Positions 10,589-19,926 of a DNA stretch of 64,000 nucleotides are shown here, piece by piece. The notes under the pieces were generated by a model. The model saw only the letters and a list, made by a program, of their open reading frames with translations, was not told where the DNA came from and ran no database searches. How positions within the stretch are numbered: the stretch's first letter is position 1; each line of letters opens with the position of its first letter. The DNA comes from Schizochytrium sp. CCTCC M209059. Its lineage: Eukaryota; Sar; Bigyra; Thraustochytrida; Thraustochytriidae. The DNA is taken from the NCBI GenBank assembly GCA_000818945.1, contig KN805414.1:2682-66681 (forward strand), given 5' to 3'. A program made the translations under genes and the position numbers.

Positions 10589-11117
10589 ATCGATCGCGCT
10601 CTGCTCGTCGCCCTCGCGGTCGCTGTCCGCGCGCTCTGGGAAGGCGACCTGCGCGGCCTCGCCAACCGCGACGGCGACGGCGACAGCGACAGCGACAGCG
10701 ACGGCGACGGCGACGGGGAGCGGAAGAGCGCCGGCAGGCCCGCGTGGCGTGGAGAGGGTCTGGCCGGGTCGGCGGGGCCTCTGGACGGGGCGGGGACGGG
10801 GCTGGGACGACGGTTTGCGGGTTTGCGGACTGCTCTCGAACAGACGAGAAGTAGAAGAGAGGGACCGGGGAGGGAAGACGGAGATGGAGATAAGCGGAAT
10901 TACGTCGCGTGGAGCTCGTCTGGACGTGTTCAGGCAGGTTGTAGCCTCCTATTCTTCGATCGAAGCATGTAGCCAGAAGAGATAGAAACATGCAGTGCGG
11001 AGAGTTGGCATGCGTCGAATTGTCAATAAACAAATGATGTAAAAAAAAAAAAAAAAAGAGGAAGGAGAAGAAGGAGAAGAAGAGGACATGGTCCAAGTTT
11101 AAAATGTGATGATTTGG
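10589..11117. other. Repeat-rich region between two minus-strand genes
   Basis: Left part: a (GGCGAC)n/(AGCGAC)n tract near 10671-10715, possibly coding (see the partial gene). Right part: AATAAA on plus at about 11023, an A17 run at 11041-11057 and a (GGAGAA)n purine tract to 11090. This is probably the 3' UTR of the sirtuin gene plus the 5' side of the partial gene. Confidence 0.5.
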
Positions 11118-12062
11118 TCAAGCTGTCTCGAGCAAAGCTGCAGATGCCGCAGGCATCTGATCGCGGAACTTAGAAGCAAACGTCGAGGTCCAACCAAGCT
11201 CACGCAAAAGACTTGCAAAGGAGTCATCGCAGGCTCCCCCCAAGAAAATGTCTCGTTTCGATGCAAAGTCCAGCCCAAGATCTTCGCCCACGGGTTCCAT
11301 ATTGACGACAATGCGCGGAGTGTCCCGTGCGGCAAGACACGGGATTTGGTTTGCCGGGGAAACGGTGAGGCTCGTTCCTACAACGATGACGAGGTCAATC
11401 GTGCTTGGAAAGTCGGCCTCCATGGCCTCGAAAAAGTCTCCTGGGAGAGACCGCCCATAAAGCACCGTGGATGGCTTGAGCCCCGGGCGACCGCATGCAG
11501 GACAAGAAATTGGCGTTGATGTCTTGGGAGCTGACTCATCTGTGCCGTAAATATCGCGGATGGAGGAGCGTAGCGCCGAGGTGAACCAATCTCGATCGGC
11601 CGGCTTGCCGCAGAACTCGCACGAGATCGCCCCAAGACTGCCGTGGCAAGTGACGACGCGAGATCTATCAAGGCCGGTCATGAGTTCGAGTCCATCAATA
11701 TTCTGCGAATAGCATCGATGCAGCTTGCCGCGGTCCTGCAATTCTTGCAAAAAGTAGTGTGCAAGCGAGGGCTTCCAACGTCCTTCGTTGATGCCGAGAA
11801 TGAACGGCCGCCGAAGTTCCAGGTAAGGAAGCTGATTCTCGCGGAAAATAGTCCAGCTCACAACAGCCGTCGGGTCTCTTGCCATGAGCGCGCGTTGCGC
11901 CGGAGTGGCTGTGAGAAGGTCCGGTCGCAGGGTGTCGTACATGCCACCGGGCGATCGAAAGTCCGGAATGCCACTGCCGACCGAGATCCCAGCGCCTAGC
12001 AGCACCGCCACGCGCTGGCTGCTCTGCAGCGCCGCCGCCGCGCGCTCCGTGGCTGCCGCCAT
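11118..12062 (-). CDS. Sir2-family NAD+-dependent protein deacylase (class I sirtuin)
   Basis: Sirtuins remove acyl groups from lysines using NAD+, yielding nicotinamide and O-acyl-ADP-ribose. All core elements are present in 314 residues: NAD-binding GAGISVGSG at 23-31, PDFRSPGG at 33-40, YSQNIDGLE at 118-126, catalytic His140 in CHGSLG, and the zinc site with Cys148/Cys151 and Cys187/Cys190. VVGTSLTVSP and a later IVVNMEP complete the Rossmann fold. The HYFLQELQDRGKLHRCYSQN helix is the form seen in class I (SIRT1/2/3-type) enzymes. The N-terminus is short; an organelle signal is not obvious. It is head-to-head with the ERCC8 homologue. Confidence 0.95.
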   Translation of the reverse strand: MAAATERAAAALQSSQRVAVLLGAGISVGSGIPDFRSPGGMYDTLRPDLLTATPAQRALMARDPTAVVSWTIFRENQLPYLELRRPFILGINEGRWKPSLAHYFLQELQDRGKLHRCYSQNIDGLELMTGLDRSRVVTCHGSLGAISCEFCGKPADRDWFTSALRSSIRDIYGTDESAPKTSTPISCPACGRPGLKPSTVLYGRSLPGDFFEAMEADFPSTIDLVIVVGTSLTVSPANQIPCLAARDTPRIVVNMEPVGEDLGLDFASKRDIFLGGACDDSFASLLRELGWTSTFASKFRDQMPAASAALLETA

Positions 12063-12341
12063 CGCCGTGGTCGACCGACCGAGTCTGAGATCGCAGCAGC
12101 CGCCACGCGTAAAGATTGAGATTTGTCCTGCCCAGGAAAAGGCAAGGTCATCTTCTTCTGTCTGTATCGTCTATTGGGTGGTCTACTACGACCAATGACC
12201 ACGACTGAGCTTTGTACTACTATAGCCTTAGCAACTCTCTCGATCGAACCAGGATGCAAAGCAAAGCTCGCGCAGGGACGCCGGGACGCCGGGACGCCGG
12301 GACAGGCAGGCAGGCAACGAGGCTGCGGCGCAGACGGCCCC
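12063..12341. promoter_or_regulatory. Bidirectional 5' region, sirtuin / ERCC8 homologue
   Basis: Only 279 nt separate the chosen starts of two divergent genes with chromatin/repair roles. The right half has a GGGACGCC direct repeat (near 12277-12302) and GGCAGGCAGGCA. If the upstream ATG at 12195 were used for the plus-strand gene, the shared region would shrink to about 130 nt. Confidence 0.5.
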
Positions 12342-13793
12342 ATGTGGGCCGCGGCAGTGCTCGGCCGCGAGCTGGAGTCCCGCACGGCGGCGCGAAGACG
12401 CATAGAGCACGAGATCGCAACCTCCAGGCTCCGCGCGCTCGAAGTCGACCTCGAAGACCCAGTCCCTCCGCAGTGCAGCGGCGGCGGCCTGGCGGCGGCC
12501 GCGCTTGAGAACCGTAGCGAGCGATTCCTCTTGGTCGGTAGAGGTACCGGCCAAATCCTGCTCCGAGACGTGGATCGACCTTCACAGAGCGGGCTCGTGA
12601 GCTCCACAGCGGGGCGCCATACGGGCCGGGGCGACGCAGTCGAGGCCGGGGCGGCCTCCACGTCATCCGCTAGAGCCGCCACCGGGCACACAAAGGCAGT
12701 AAGCTCATTGTCATGGTTCGCAGCGGACCTGGGTCTCTTTGTATCAGGGGGACGAGACGCCCGTGTCATTGTTTGGGATACGAATGCATTTGTGCCAGTA
12801 TCTGAGTTTCCCCTGCGGCAGGTCATACATGCTGCAGCCCTTACGCCAATCCCGGGCGCGGTCACGTCCAAGCTTGTCGCTTGTGCGTCAGGTGCGCCGT
12901 TGGTTCGTCTGTGCGACATGTCTTCCGGGGCACACACGCAAATGCTCAAGGGCCATCGCGCTGCCGTCTCTAGTGCCGCATGGTCGCCAGCATCGGAATA
13001 CGTTCTCGCCACGGGGAGCTTTGACCGTAGCGTACGTCTATGGGACCTACGTCGCTCGGGAGACAAGGCCTGCTTTGCTACACTCGATCAACACAGAACG
13101 CCACTCGAACAGCGACGTGCCCTTATTGATCCACAACACACTGCCCACGATGGTGCCGTCACGGGCCTTCAGTTTGCTGCAAGTGGGTCCTTGCTTCTAT
13201 CTTCTGGGGCTGACTGCAAAATGAGGCTTTGGACCACAAAGGCGATCCCGCGCGCCCTGGATCGCAACGATCTGCACATGCATGAACATGTTTATGAGAA
13301 CACCTTTGTCAATTATTCCTCGTCGCTCGGGGAACCACTCGCCAATTCAGGTGTCTTTGTCGCGTCGCGCAACGTCAACACAGTCGAGGGATTCACAGTC
13401 TACCACGCGGTTGGCGCGCGCGGTCAGTCCATTGGCTGTTTTGACGTGCACACGGGTCACCCGGCCAATTTTGCTCCTCGATGGAGCGGTCACTTTATGC
13501 GCATTACCGGTCTCGCGTTGCGCGAATCAACACAGGAGCTCTTTTCTGTGGGCATTGATGGCCTGCTCTTACGATGGGTACCGCAACGCCGCGCTCGGAA
13601 AAGTGCGCGTCCAGACCATAGTCATTCTTTTACGAATCTCGTGAGTGAAAGCGTTCCAGGCAACCACTCATCTGCTGCCGTGGCACCCACTGTGCATGCT
13701 CCAGTTCCCTTTGGCGCCGATGCTGAGCTCGATGACGAGGACGAGTGGACGTCTGATATTGAAGAGTTGCGAAGTAGAGTTGGCGAATTCTAG
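12342..13793 (+). CDS. ERCC8: ERCC8/CSA-like WD40 protein
   Basis: CSA is the WD40 substrate receptor of a CUL4-DDB1 ubiquitin ligase in transcription-coupled nucleotide excision repair. With the start at 12342 the protein is 483 residues. Its N-terminus (RTAARRRIEHEIATSRLRALEVD) matches the helical DDB1-binding lead of CSA in position and style, so I prefer this ATG to the one at 12195. Blades show VSGGRDARVIVWDTN, LKGHRAAVSSAAWSP, ATGSFDRSVRLWDLRR, then the CSA-like TLDQH and TAHDGAVTGLQF, KMRLWT, YENTFVNY, and ELFSVGIDGLLLRWVP. The acidic tail DEDEWTSDIEE resembles the CSA C-terminus. This is good evidence for orthology, beyond a generic WD40 call. Confidence 0.85.
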   Translation: MWAAAVLGRELESRTAARRRIEHEIATSRLRALEVDLEDPVPPQCSGGGLAAAALENRSERFLLVGRGTGQILLRDVDRPSQSGLVSSTAGRHTGRGDAVEAGAASTSSARAATGHTKAVSSLSWFAADLGLFVSGGRDARVIVWDTNAFVPVSEFPLRQVIHAAALTPIPGAVTSKLVACASGAPLVRLCDMSSGAHTQMLKGHRAAVSSAAWSPASEYVLATGSFDRSVRLWDLRRSGDKACFATLDQHRTPLEQRRALIDPQHTAHDGAVTGLQFAASGSLLLSSGADCKMRLWTTKAIPRALDRNDLHMHEHVYENTFVNYSSSLGEPLANSGVFVASRNVNTVEGFTVYHAVGARGQSIGCFDVHTGHPANFAPRWSGHFMRITGLALRESTQELFSVGIDGLLLRWVPQRRARKSARPDHSHSFTNLVSESVPGNHSSAAVAPTVHAPVPFGADAELDDEDEWTSDIEELRSRVGEF

Positions 13794-14329
13794 ACAAGTA
13801 GAGTGTATGGGTCTCGACTGGATGCCAGACCACTTTTAGCCAGACCACTTTTCGGCCTTTCGCAAACAAGTTGAATGAGATCAGCATCAATTGTGCGTGC
13901 CCGGTGTTTTTATTTTCCTCAAAAAGTCTCATGTCGGCGAATGCTCTGATGTCGGTGAACGCTCTCTTGTCGGTGAAACAAGGAGGGCTTTTGCATTTGT
14001 TTCATTGCGAATCCATGATATACGTCTTAGTTTGTAGTATAGAGAGAGCTTTTACACAGCTTCATTTTTGCTGGTGGATGTAACCAGAAAAAAAAATATT
14101 CCTTTGCAACGTCACAGCTGATTGCAATGTGATATTGAAAAATGCCATCAGCACACATTTGTCCAATACGAGAGAGAGAGGAGCGTCCCAAGTTTACTTT
14201 ACATTGGATAAGATAAGAAAAAGAAGGGTGTGGAAGGGCGCAGGAAGCTTAAAAAAGTAACCTCCATGTCATCTGCTCGTGAACCGGGGTGTGGAAACAC
14301 GGTAAAAGCAGCGGATGCTTCGGGAACCG
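13794..14329. other. Convergent intergenic region with a short tandem repeat
   Basis: Between the ERCC8 homologue and the kinase 3' end. At 13931-13976 an 18-nt unit (ATGTCGGCGAATGCTCTG and variants) is repeated about 2.6 times. AT-rich otherwise, with an A9 run near 14090. No gene is supported. Confidence 0.55.
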
Positions 14330-16655
14330 CTATGAAGAAGAGGAAGACGGCTTGCGCGCCCGCACGGGTGACTTTTGCGTATCACCAGAATCCGCAACCT
14401 GTCTTCGCAAGCGTCGGCGATACATTCCCTGAATAGACCGCGCGGCGGAGTGAAGTTCAGAATTGATGGTGCTTGCCATGCTCGCAGCTTGCGCTTTCGA
14501 CTTGCGCATAGCCTCAGCCTGCTGACGCGCTTGGCGCGAGCGAAAGACGGTCTGAATTCTGGTTGCAGCAAAGTTGAGACTTTCCTGCAGCCGAAGACGA
14601 CGCGCGAGGCAGCGAGCAGCGTGCATCCTGAACACGGTCTGAATCCGTATCGCCGCGCGCTCAAGCTTTGCATGGACCCTCTTCACCTGTTGACAACCCT
14701 CGTCGTGCAAGTCAGACAAACGTGATTCTCGTGCAAGGTTCTCGCCGAGGTCTGAGAGTCGCGCAATGGCCGAGCACGTAAATGTCTTGAAGCTCGATTC
14801 GATCTGCACAAACCGCCGGTTGAACGAGGTCCAGCCCGTAACTTCTGTGACTGGTGCGCCGACCGAGTCAAGATCGTCATCCGAAAGCTGTGTGCCGAGC
14901 GGCGAATTTGCACGGAGAGCGCCATTGGATGCGCGAAAGGTCTCTTGCGCGGGACGCATCCATGGGTGCTGCATAATTTTGGAGATTTGCTTCACCCTTG
15001 CGTAGCGGTCGACGCGAAGGCATTCACGACAAACAGCCGCGCCTCCTCGTGACGTAGTTGTTGAGACAATGCCAAGCATCTCAGGCTCCCACAACGGAAG
15101 TGCTTTTGCCGTTTGCATAAGATGCATCAAGTCGCCGCGCTCTGTGATGCCACGTAAGGGGAGGTGGCCGAAGAGAAGCACATAGAGCGTCATGCTTGCA
15201 GCCCACACATCCGCATCAGCTGCATCGAAAGTGGCCCCTGGTGCAAGGTTAAATGCCTCAGGGCTAAAAAACTGTGCGATTGCAAACGGTGAACAGTGTC
15301 AGTGACGTTCTCTACCAAAAGAAAAAGAAATAAAGGGGGAAAAAAAAAGGAAACGAAGTGCAAGCGCAGTCAAGAAGCAAACGTACCAAAAGCGTGCCTC
15401 TTCCGAAGCCGCCATGACTTCGAAAGATGGTAGGTCCGAGATCAATTGCTGTTTGCTCAAAGGTAGCAGCGCGGCTCACGCCGAAATCGACAAGCTTGAC
15501 GTGGCCGGTCGTCTCATTGTAAATTACATTAGATGGCTTCACGTCTCCGTGGAAAATGCCATGATAGTGCATGTATTCCAGACCAGCGAGGATTTGCGAA
15601 AACACCCGACAACATTCTCTTTCAGAAAAGAGCGGCTGCGCGGACGCAGTTGTGTGCATGTCCCAAAAGTCAGCGTCCAAGGCTTCGAGCTTCTCGTCAG
15701 ACAAAAGTTCGCGTCCGCTTGCAAGTTCCATGGCGATCGCAACGCCCCGAACAGTATCATCAAAGGTTTCCAAATCGAGCACTTCAATGAAGCTGACGAG
15801 GTTGGGATGCTCAATCCTGTGCAGAATAGCAAGCTCAGTTTTGATGGCCTTGGTCATCGTCGCCACGCTTCCATTCATGCGCAAACCGCGGGCAAGTTCT
15901 TCGGATTCCGGTTGCACAACGTCGCGCAGTCGTACACCTTGCACAATTCGAAGGGCAACCTCTTGATTTGTATGACGGTCCTTGGCCCGGTACACAATGG
16001 CCTGGGATCCACGCCCCAGTTCCTGCTGGAAGATGTACTGATTGAGGCTGATGAGTGTCAAATCGGTGCCCCGAGGGAGGCCCAAAGTGCCGGCCATAAT
16101 TGTCTCTTGGAGCGCGCTCCGTCTTCCCTCGAAAGGGCGCAGGTCGCCGAGCTTACTTTCCTCTTCTTCCCCGTTTTCTTCGTCCTCGCTCTCCTCCACG
16201 CCGCTCAGGCCCAGACCATAAGCTTGCACTCTCTGCTCTGTGTGTTCGGTATTTTCGTCGGCCTCGTCTTCATCTTCTTCGCCTTCCTCAGAGATGCGTC
16301 CATTTTTCCCGGTCGAGTACACCGAGAAAGATTTGCCGGCATTGATGGACGCGCCCGTCCCTAAGCTGAGCTTGCTTGCTTGCAGGCTCAGAATTGCTTC
16401 GAAGCCGTCGCCTTTGCAAGTTGGAGAGAGATGGCGTGCGAGGCCTCGAGCGTCATTGTATTTTCGTCCAAGGTCTTCAACATTCTCGCCAAGACCATTG
16501 AGATTGCTTCCTTCGCCTCCGTCCGCGCCGTCATCCTCCGTTTCCGCGTCAGCTTCTTCGTCCTCGCTCTCCTCGACCTGGTCGAGGCCGCCGGCCCGGT
16601 CAAAGGACGAGGACCGCCGCCTCTGGCCTAGCACCGGAAACTCCTCCGTTTGCAT
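14330..16655 (-). CDS. CaMKK-like Ser/Thr kinase with C-terminal IQ motifs (two exons)
   Basis: Exon 1 is 16655-15387 and exon 2 is 15271-14330, giving 736 residues. The acidic N-terminal 200 residues are followed by a kinase domain: Gly loop ELGRGSQAIVYRAKD, catalytic loop HGDVKPSNV near residue 370 (HxD present as HGD), DFG in VKLVDFGVSR near 390. Splicing restores the activation-segment end as GRGTLLFFSPEAFN, matching the GTxxFxxPE of calcium/calmodulin-dependent kinase kinases; neither frame alone has it. Exon 2 adds the C-lobe and, from about residue 620, three IQ-like helices: AAIRIQTVFRMHAARCLAR, AATRIQTVFRSRQARQQ and AARSIQGMYRRRLRRQ, potential calmodulin sites. The assignment to the CaMKK/SnRK-activating group is probable; the IQ tail is unusual. 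Confidence 0.85.
15272..15386 (-). other. 115-nt spliceosomal intron in the kinase gene
   Basis: On the minus strand the donor is TTTTG|GTACGT and the acceptor GCACAG|TTTTTT. A CACTGAC element about 30 nt before the acceptor is a good branch point, and the middle is pyrimidine-rich. Removing it joins two frames in phase 0 within the kinase activation segment. Confidence 0.88.
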
Positions 16656-17335
16656 CGGTGTCGATCAGCCAGGCAACAAAGCCCAAGCCCGCGCGTTGCC
16701 AAAAGTATATGCGCGTCGCCTTGCTCCTCGAGCGCGCGCGAGTGGAAGGGCTTTTGCACGAGCGTGTCCTTGCAGCCAAGGAAAGGTCTGGCTGGGCCTA
16801 GGGTCCAGGTTTAGCTATGCCTTGGACTTTTTTACGTATGCGTAGCCTAGGTATAGTAGTAGGGGCTCCACGCGGTGGAACTGAAGTGGATTTGTCCGTT
16901 ACGTGGGCTTGCCGCTGGTCGTGACCTGAGATGCACTCACTGTCAGGCTGACTCACTGTCAGCTCAGCTCAGCTCAGCTCAGCTAAGCTACAACTACTAG
17001 CACGGCCGTGTGGCGACGCGTACGACTTCGTTATTGCGCACTGCTGCGGCGGCGAGTCCCAGGACAAGTGCTAGCAAGATTATATGCTCGGGCCGTGCGG
17101 AGTCCACGCCGAAGGGGGGGGGTTGAGGGGGCTTGGCTGACGCGCAGAACATGCAGGGAAGATGGACTCGCTGGTCGGCCAAAGGTTGGACAGAAATTCA
17201 CAGTCCATTGTACTGCACAGTGACCCATTCCCGCGCAGGTGAGGCAGACTGTCCGTAAGAAGACGGAAAGGCGCGAGGCGGAGAAAATGGAAGTTGGATC
17301 TGTGTAGTAGACAAAAAAACATTCGCATTGACAAC
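16656..17335. other. Intergenic, kinase 5' region and downstream gene 3' region
   Basis: Contains a pentanucleotide (AGCTC)n tract near 16957-16985 and a G9 run at 17116-17124. It should carry the kinase promoter on its left side. No coding signal was seen. Confidence 0.5.
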
Positions 17336-18556
17336 TTAGCTGGCAAAATAGGCTCCATTTTTTAAGAACACGAGGCCATCGAGCTGGAGACCCTCGAGAA
17401 GGCCCTTTTCAGTGGCACTAAGGGATGAAATCTGGATTCCCTCAGCGCCAGCGTTTGCTATTTTGCAAAGCAACTGATCCTGTGCCGGTACGGATGCATT
17501 CTCCGCCCCATTGGAAGTTTCTGCTTCTTGTTTCACAATCGAGGGAACGTCTTTGGCGCCATCTTTTACCCCTGCCGAACTGTCATTTTCGATCTTCACC
17601 GCATCAGGTTTGAAAGGAAATCGATCATCTTGTACGATCCCTTCGACCTGATCAAGCAAAAGGGGCCCCTTTGCGCCCCAACCTGCGCGGCCACTGGGTA
17701 CCGTTGGGCGAAAACGGGCATACATTTCATACGCGATGCGATTGCTATTCTTGCGTAGCAGTTCCGGATCCATCAAACGCACGACACGCATCATAACTTC
17801 ATACACGAGCTCAAGAGAACGCCCAAAGCTTCGTTGCAGAGATGACAAAACGGACCGTGGACGAGCGATGCTCCCATCATGACTCAAACCGCGAAGCGCC
17901 GGTGGTTTTCCAGCCTCTTGCGCCGGAAAAACTCTGGCAGAGAATGCACGGCCGAGCAGAGCCACTTGTGCTTCCTCTTGCAACGACGCGTGTGTATCGC
18001 TCCTGCTGCTGCCGCCGCCGCCATCTGGGCGATTCTGATAGATTCCAAGACGCTCGCCGTGCGAGCGAGCGTTTAGACCGGCCATGGCGCTTCCTAACGA
18101 GAGCGCCGAGCTCCAGTCGTAACCAAGAATCTGGGCCACGCAGGCACCCCATAGGATCATGACGGGCGAGCGATTGACAAGTATTCTTCGTGCATCAGCG
18201 CTGACAGTTCCTGTGTCCAGCTGCGCCTTCAGGGCCTCATCGACCTGGATCCTCTCGGCCAGATCGTCGATACCTATGACCTCATTTGCGCGTCCGCGTT
18301 TTGCAGGGCCTTGGTCGCGTACGATGGCACCGGAGGCTGATTTGCGCTTCCCTCCCTTGCCCTTGATCTTTGCCACGGCCGCGAGCACACGCTTGCGTTG
18401 CTGGGGCGTGAGCGTCTTGAGCTCCGCAGCGGTCGCTGCTTCGATCTTGGCGACGCTGGTCAGTCCCGCGGTCACCAGAGGGTTGAGCAGGTCGGCGGCG
18501 TCGAGCTTGTTCTCCGTCAGCCACCGCAGCACCGCCGTCAAGCCTTCTGCCGCCAT
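17336..18556 (-). CDS. Conserved protein of unknown function, SAM-like N-terminus
   Basis: 406 residues from ATG at 18556; the frame extends to 18862 only through a Lys-Gln-Ala-Ser microsatellite and starts with GTG, so I exclude that part. Residues 1-60 (LTAVLRWLTENKLDAADLLN, then LKTLTPQQRKRVLAAV) form a small helical, SAM-like unit. After a basic linker comes a helical core with ILVNRSPVMILWGACVAQIL and GLNARSHGERLGIY, which resembles a family found in fungi and bacteria with an NR(S/A)PV-LW motif and no known role. The C-terminal 45 residues (LLCKIANAGAEGIQISSLS, then DGLVFLKNGAYFAS) look like a winged-helix. The function is not assignable. Confidence 0.72.
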   Translation of the reverse strand: MAAEGLTAVLRWLTENKLDAADLLNPLVTAGLTSVAKIEAATAAELKTLTPQQRKRVLAAVAKIKGKGGKRKSASGAIVRDQGPAKRGRANEVIGIDDLAERIQVDEALKAQLDTGTVSADARRILVNRSPVMILWGACVAQILGYDWSSALSLGSAMAGLNARSHGERLGIYQNRPDGGGGSSRSDTHASLQEEAQVALLGRAFSARVFPAQEAGKPPALRGLSHDGSIARPRSVLSSLQRSFGRSLELVYEVMMRVVRLMDPELLRKNSNRIAYEMYARFRPTVPSGRAGWGAKGPLLLDQVEGIVQDDRFPFKPDAVKIENDSSAGVKDGAKDVPSIVKQEAETSNGAENASVPAQDQLLCKIANAGAEGIQISSLSATEKGLLEGLQLDGLVFLKNGAYFAS

Positions 18557-19104
18557 GGGTGCTGCGTGCACGCGAGCGAGCTCGAGTTCTGCTGGTCCTA
18601 ACTTGCTTGCTTGCTTGCTGGTTTGCTTGCTTACTTGCTTACTTGCTTGCTGGTTTGCTTGCTCACTTGCTTGCTTGCTTGCTTGCTTGCGTCCTTGCTT
18701 CCCAATCTCTTCACACCGCGAATACGAATACAACACGAATACGGAAAACCTGGCGGGCGAGGGATCGTCGATCAACAGTGTTCGAGGGATTCTCGATGGC
18801 TCCCTCGTGCGTGCACCATAATGATGTCGATCTCCACGACCTCGAGGCCGGCGGCCTGGCATTCACTCCCGGACTTGAAGGCGTAGTAAGATGGTCTTGC
18901 GTGCGTCAGCTTGGCGAGATTGGCCGTTCAGGTTTCCTATTGTTTTCGCCCTTTGCCAAATCGGTGGACTCCGTTGACATCACCTCATGGCATTTGCAAA
19001 ACGATACGGAGCGCCTCGGTCTCGCGCGCGTCGGGCGGAGCCGAGCGGAGCGGAGCCGCAGGGCGGGCAGGCGGCGGCGTGTGGCGTGCGACACCGCAAG
19101 CAAG
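18557..19104. promoter_or_regulatory. Divergent 5' region with degenerate CTTG tract
   Basis: This separates the start of the minus-strand conserved gene from the TrmH start. It includes the degenerate TTGC tract. The plus frame is open throughout, so an N-terminal extension of TrmH from ATG at about 18796 (reading MAPSCVHHND) cannot be excluded. Confidence 0.5.
18602..18700. repeat. Degenerate (CTTG)n tract
   Basis: About 24 TTGC-type units interrupted by TGGT, TTAC, TCAC and GTCC variants. The unit is the same as in the pure array at 1114. The substitutions suggest an older, decaying array. Confidence 0.9.
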
Positions 19105-19926
19105 ATGGCGCCGAGTGCCACGAGGCTGCAGAGGTTGCGGCGCGTCTTGGCGCAGAGGCAGCCGGACTTGACAGTGCTCATGGACGGCGTGCGCAAAAGC
19201 CTCAACTTGGGCGCCGTGACACGCACGGCAGAGGCAGCGGGCTGCCTCGAGGTGCACGCCGTTGTGAACCAAGATGACAGCAAACACGTGCTGAAAAATG
19301 GGGTCCATAAACGCAGTGCCAAGGCCTGGGCCCAGGGCTCGCAGGACCCAAAGGGAGCAGGGCTCCGGCGACCGCGAAACAAGGAGCTTCTGTCCACGTC
19401 CAAGGGCGCAGATCGATGGGTACAGGTCCGTGTCCACGAGCAACTGGAAAAGGCCGTGCAGTGCGTGCGCGAGCAGGGAATGCAAATCATCACTGCCGAT
19501 CTCGCGCCCGAGTCAGTCGATTTTCGTCAAATTGATTATACACGTCCCACCTGCGTGCTCGTGGGCGCTGAGGCCGAAGGAGTCAGTGATGCGGGGCGTG
19601 CATTTGCCGACCATATTGTTACAATCCCCATGGTAGGAATGGTGCAGAGTCTCAATGTATCGGCAGCGACGGCCATCGTACTTTACGAGGCGCAACGCCA
19701 GCGCGAGGCAGTTGGCATGTACGAGGAAGCCAACAGTGCGCTCAGCGCAGAGGAACAGGCACGCTTGCTTGTTCGTTTCTTTCAGCCAGAGATGGCAGCC
19801 CTTTGCGATGCCAAGGGCATCGACTATCCCAAGCTTGACGAAGATGGCGATGTTATCCCTGACGCAGCTTGGTCCCGCGCCTTTCATGCCCGTGCAAGCG
19901 CCAAAGATCCTTCCGTCTTGCAGTAA
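19105..19926 (+). CDS. trmH: TrmH-type tRNA (guanosine-18-2'-O)-methyltransferase
   Basis: SpoU/TrmH enzymes use S-adenosylmethionine and a trefoil-knot fold to methylate G18 ribose in the tRNA D-loop. The 273-residue protein follows bacterial TrmH closely: RRVLAQRQPDLTVLMDGV, motif 1 NLGAVTRTAEAAG, FRQIDYTRPTCVLVGAEAEG (motif 2) and IPMVGMVQSLNVSAATAIV (motif 3), then the C-terminal YEAQRQREAVGMY. Between the first strands and WVQVRVHE is an insertion of about 30 residues (KNGVHKRSAKAW, GLRRPRN) absent from bacterial forms. The ATG at 19105 gives a protein aligned from residue 1; an upstream extension is possible and could be an organelle signal. Bacterial ancestry, probably via organelle or transfer, is likely. 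Confidence 0.92.
   Translation: MAPSATRLQRLRRVLAQRQPDLTVLMDGVRKSLNLGAVTRTAEAAGCLEVHAVVNQDDSKHVLKNGVHKRSAKAWAQGSQDPKGAGLRRPRNKELLSTSKGADRWVQVRVHEQLEKAVQCVREQGMQIITADLAPESVDFRQIDYTRPTCVLVGAEAEGVSDAGRAFADHIVTIPMVGMVQSLNVSAATAIVLYEAQRQREAVGMYEEANSALSAEEQARLLVRFFQPEMAALCDAKGIDYPKLDEDGDVIPDAAWSRAFHARASAKDPSVLQ

Noticed and set aside
12195..12341. Upstream ATG for the ERCC8 homologue
   Set aside because: The extra 49 residues are encoded by GC repeats, while the ATG at 12342 aligns with the known CSA N-terminus.
11996..13066. 356-residue minus-strand frame opposite the ERCC8 homologue
   Set aside because: It is a shadow of a well-supported WD40 gene; no motif in its own frame.
18559..19104. N-terminal extension of TrmH through the TTGC tract
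   Set aside because: Its first part is repeat and the frame begins with GTG; kept only as a possible leader from about 18796.
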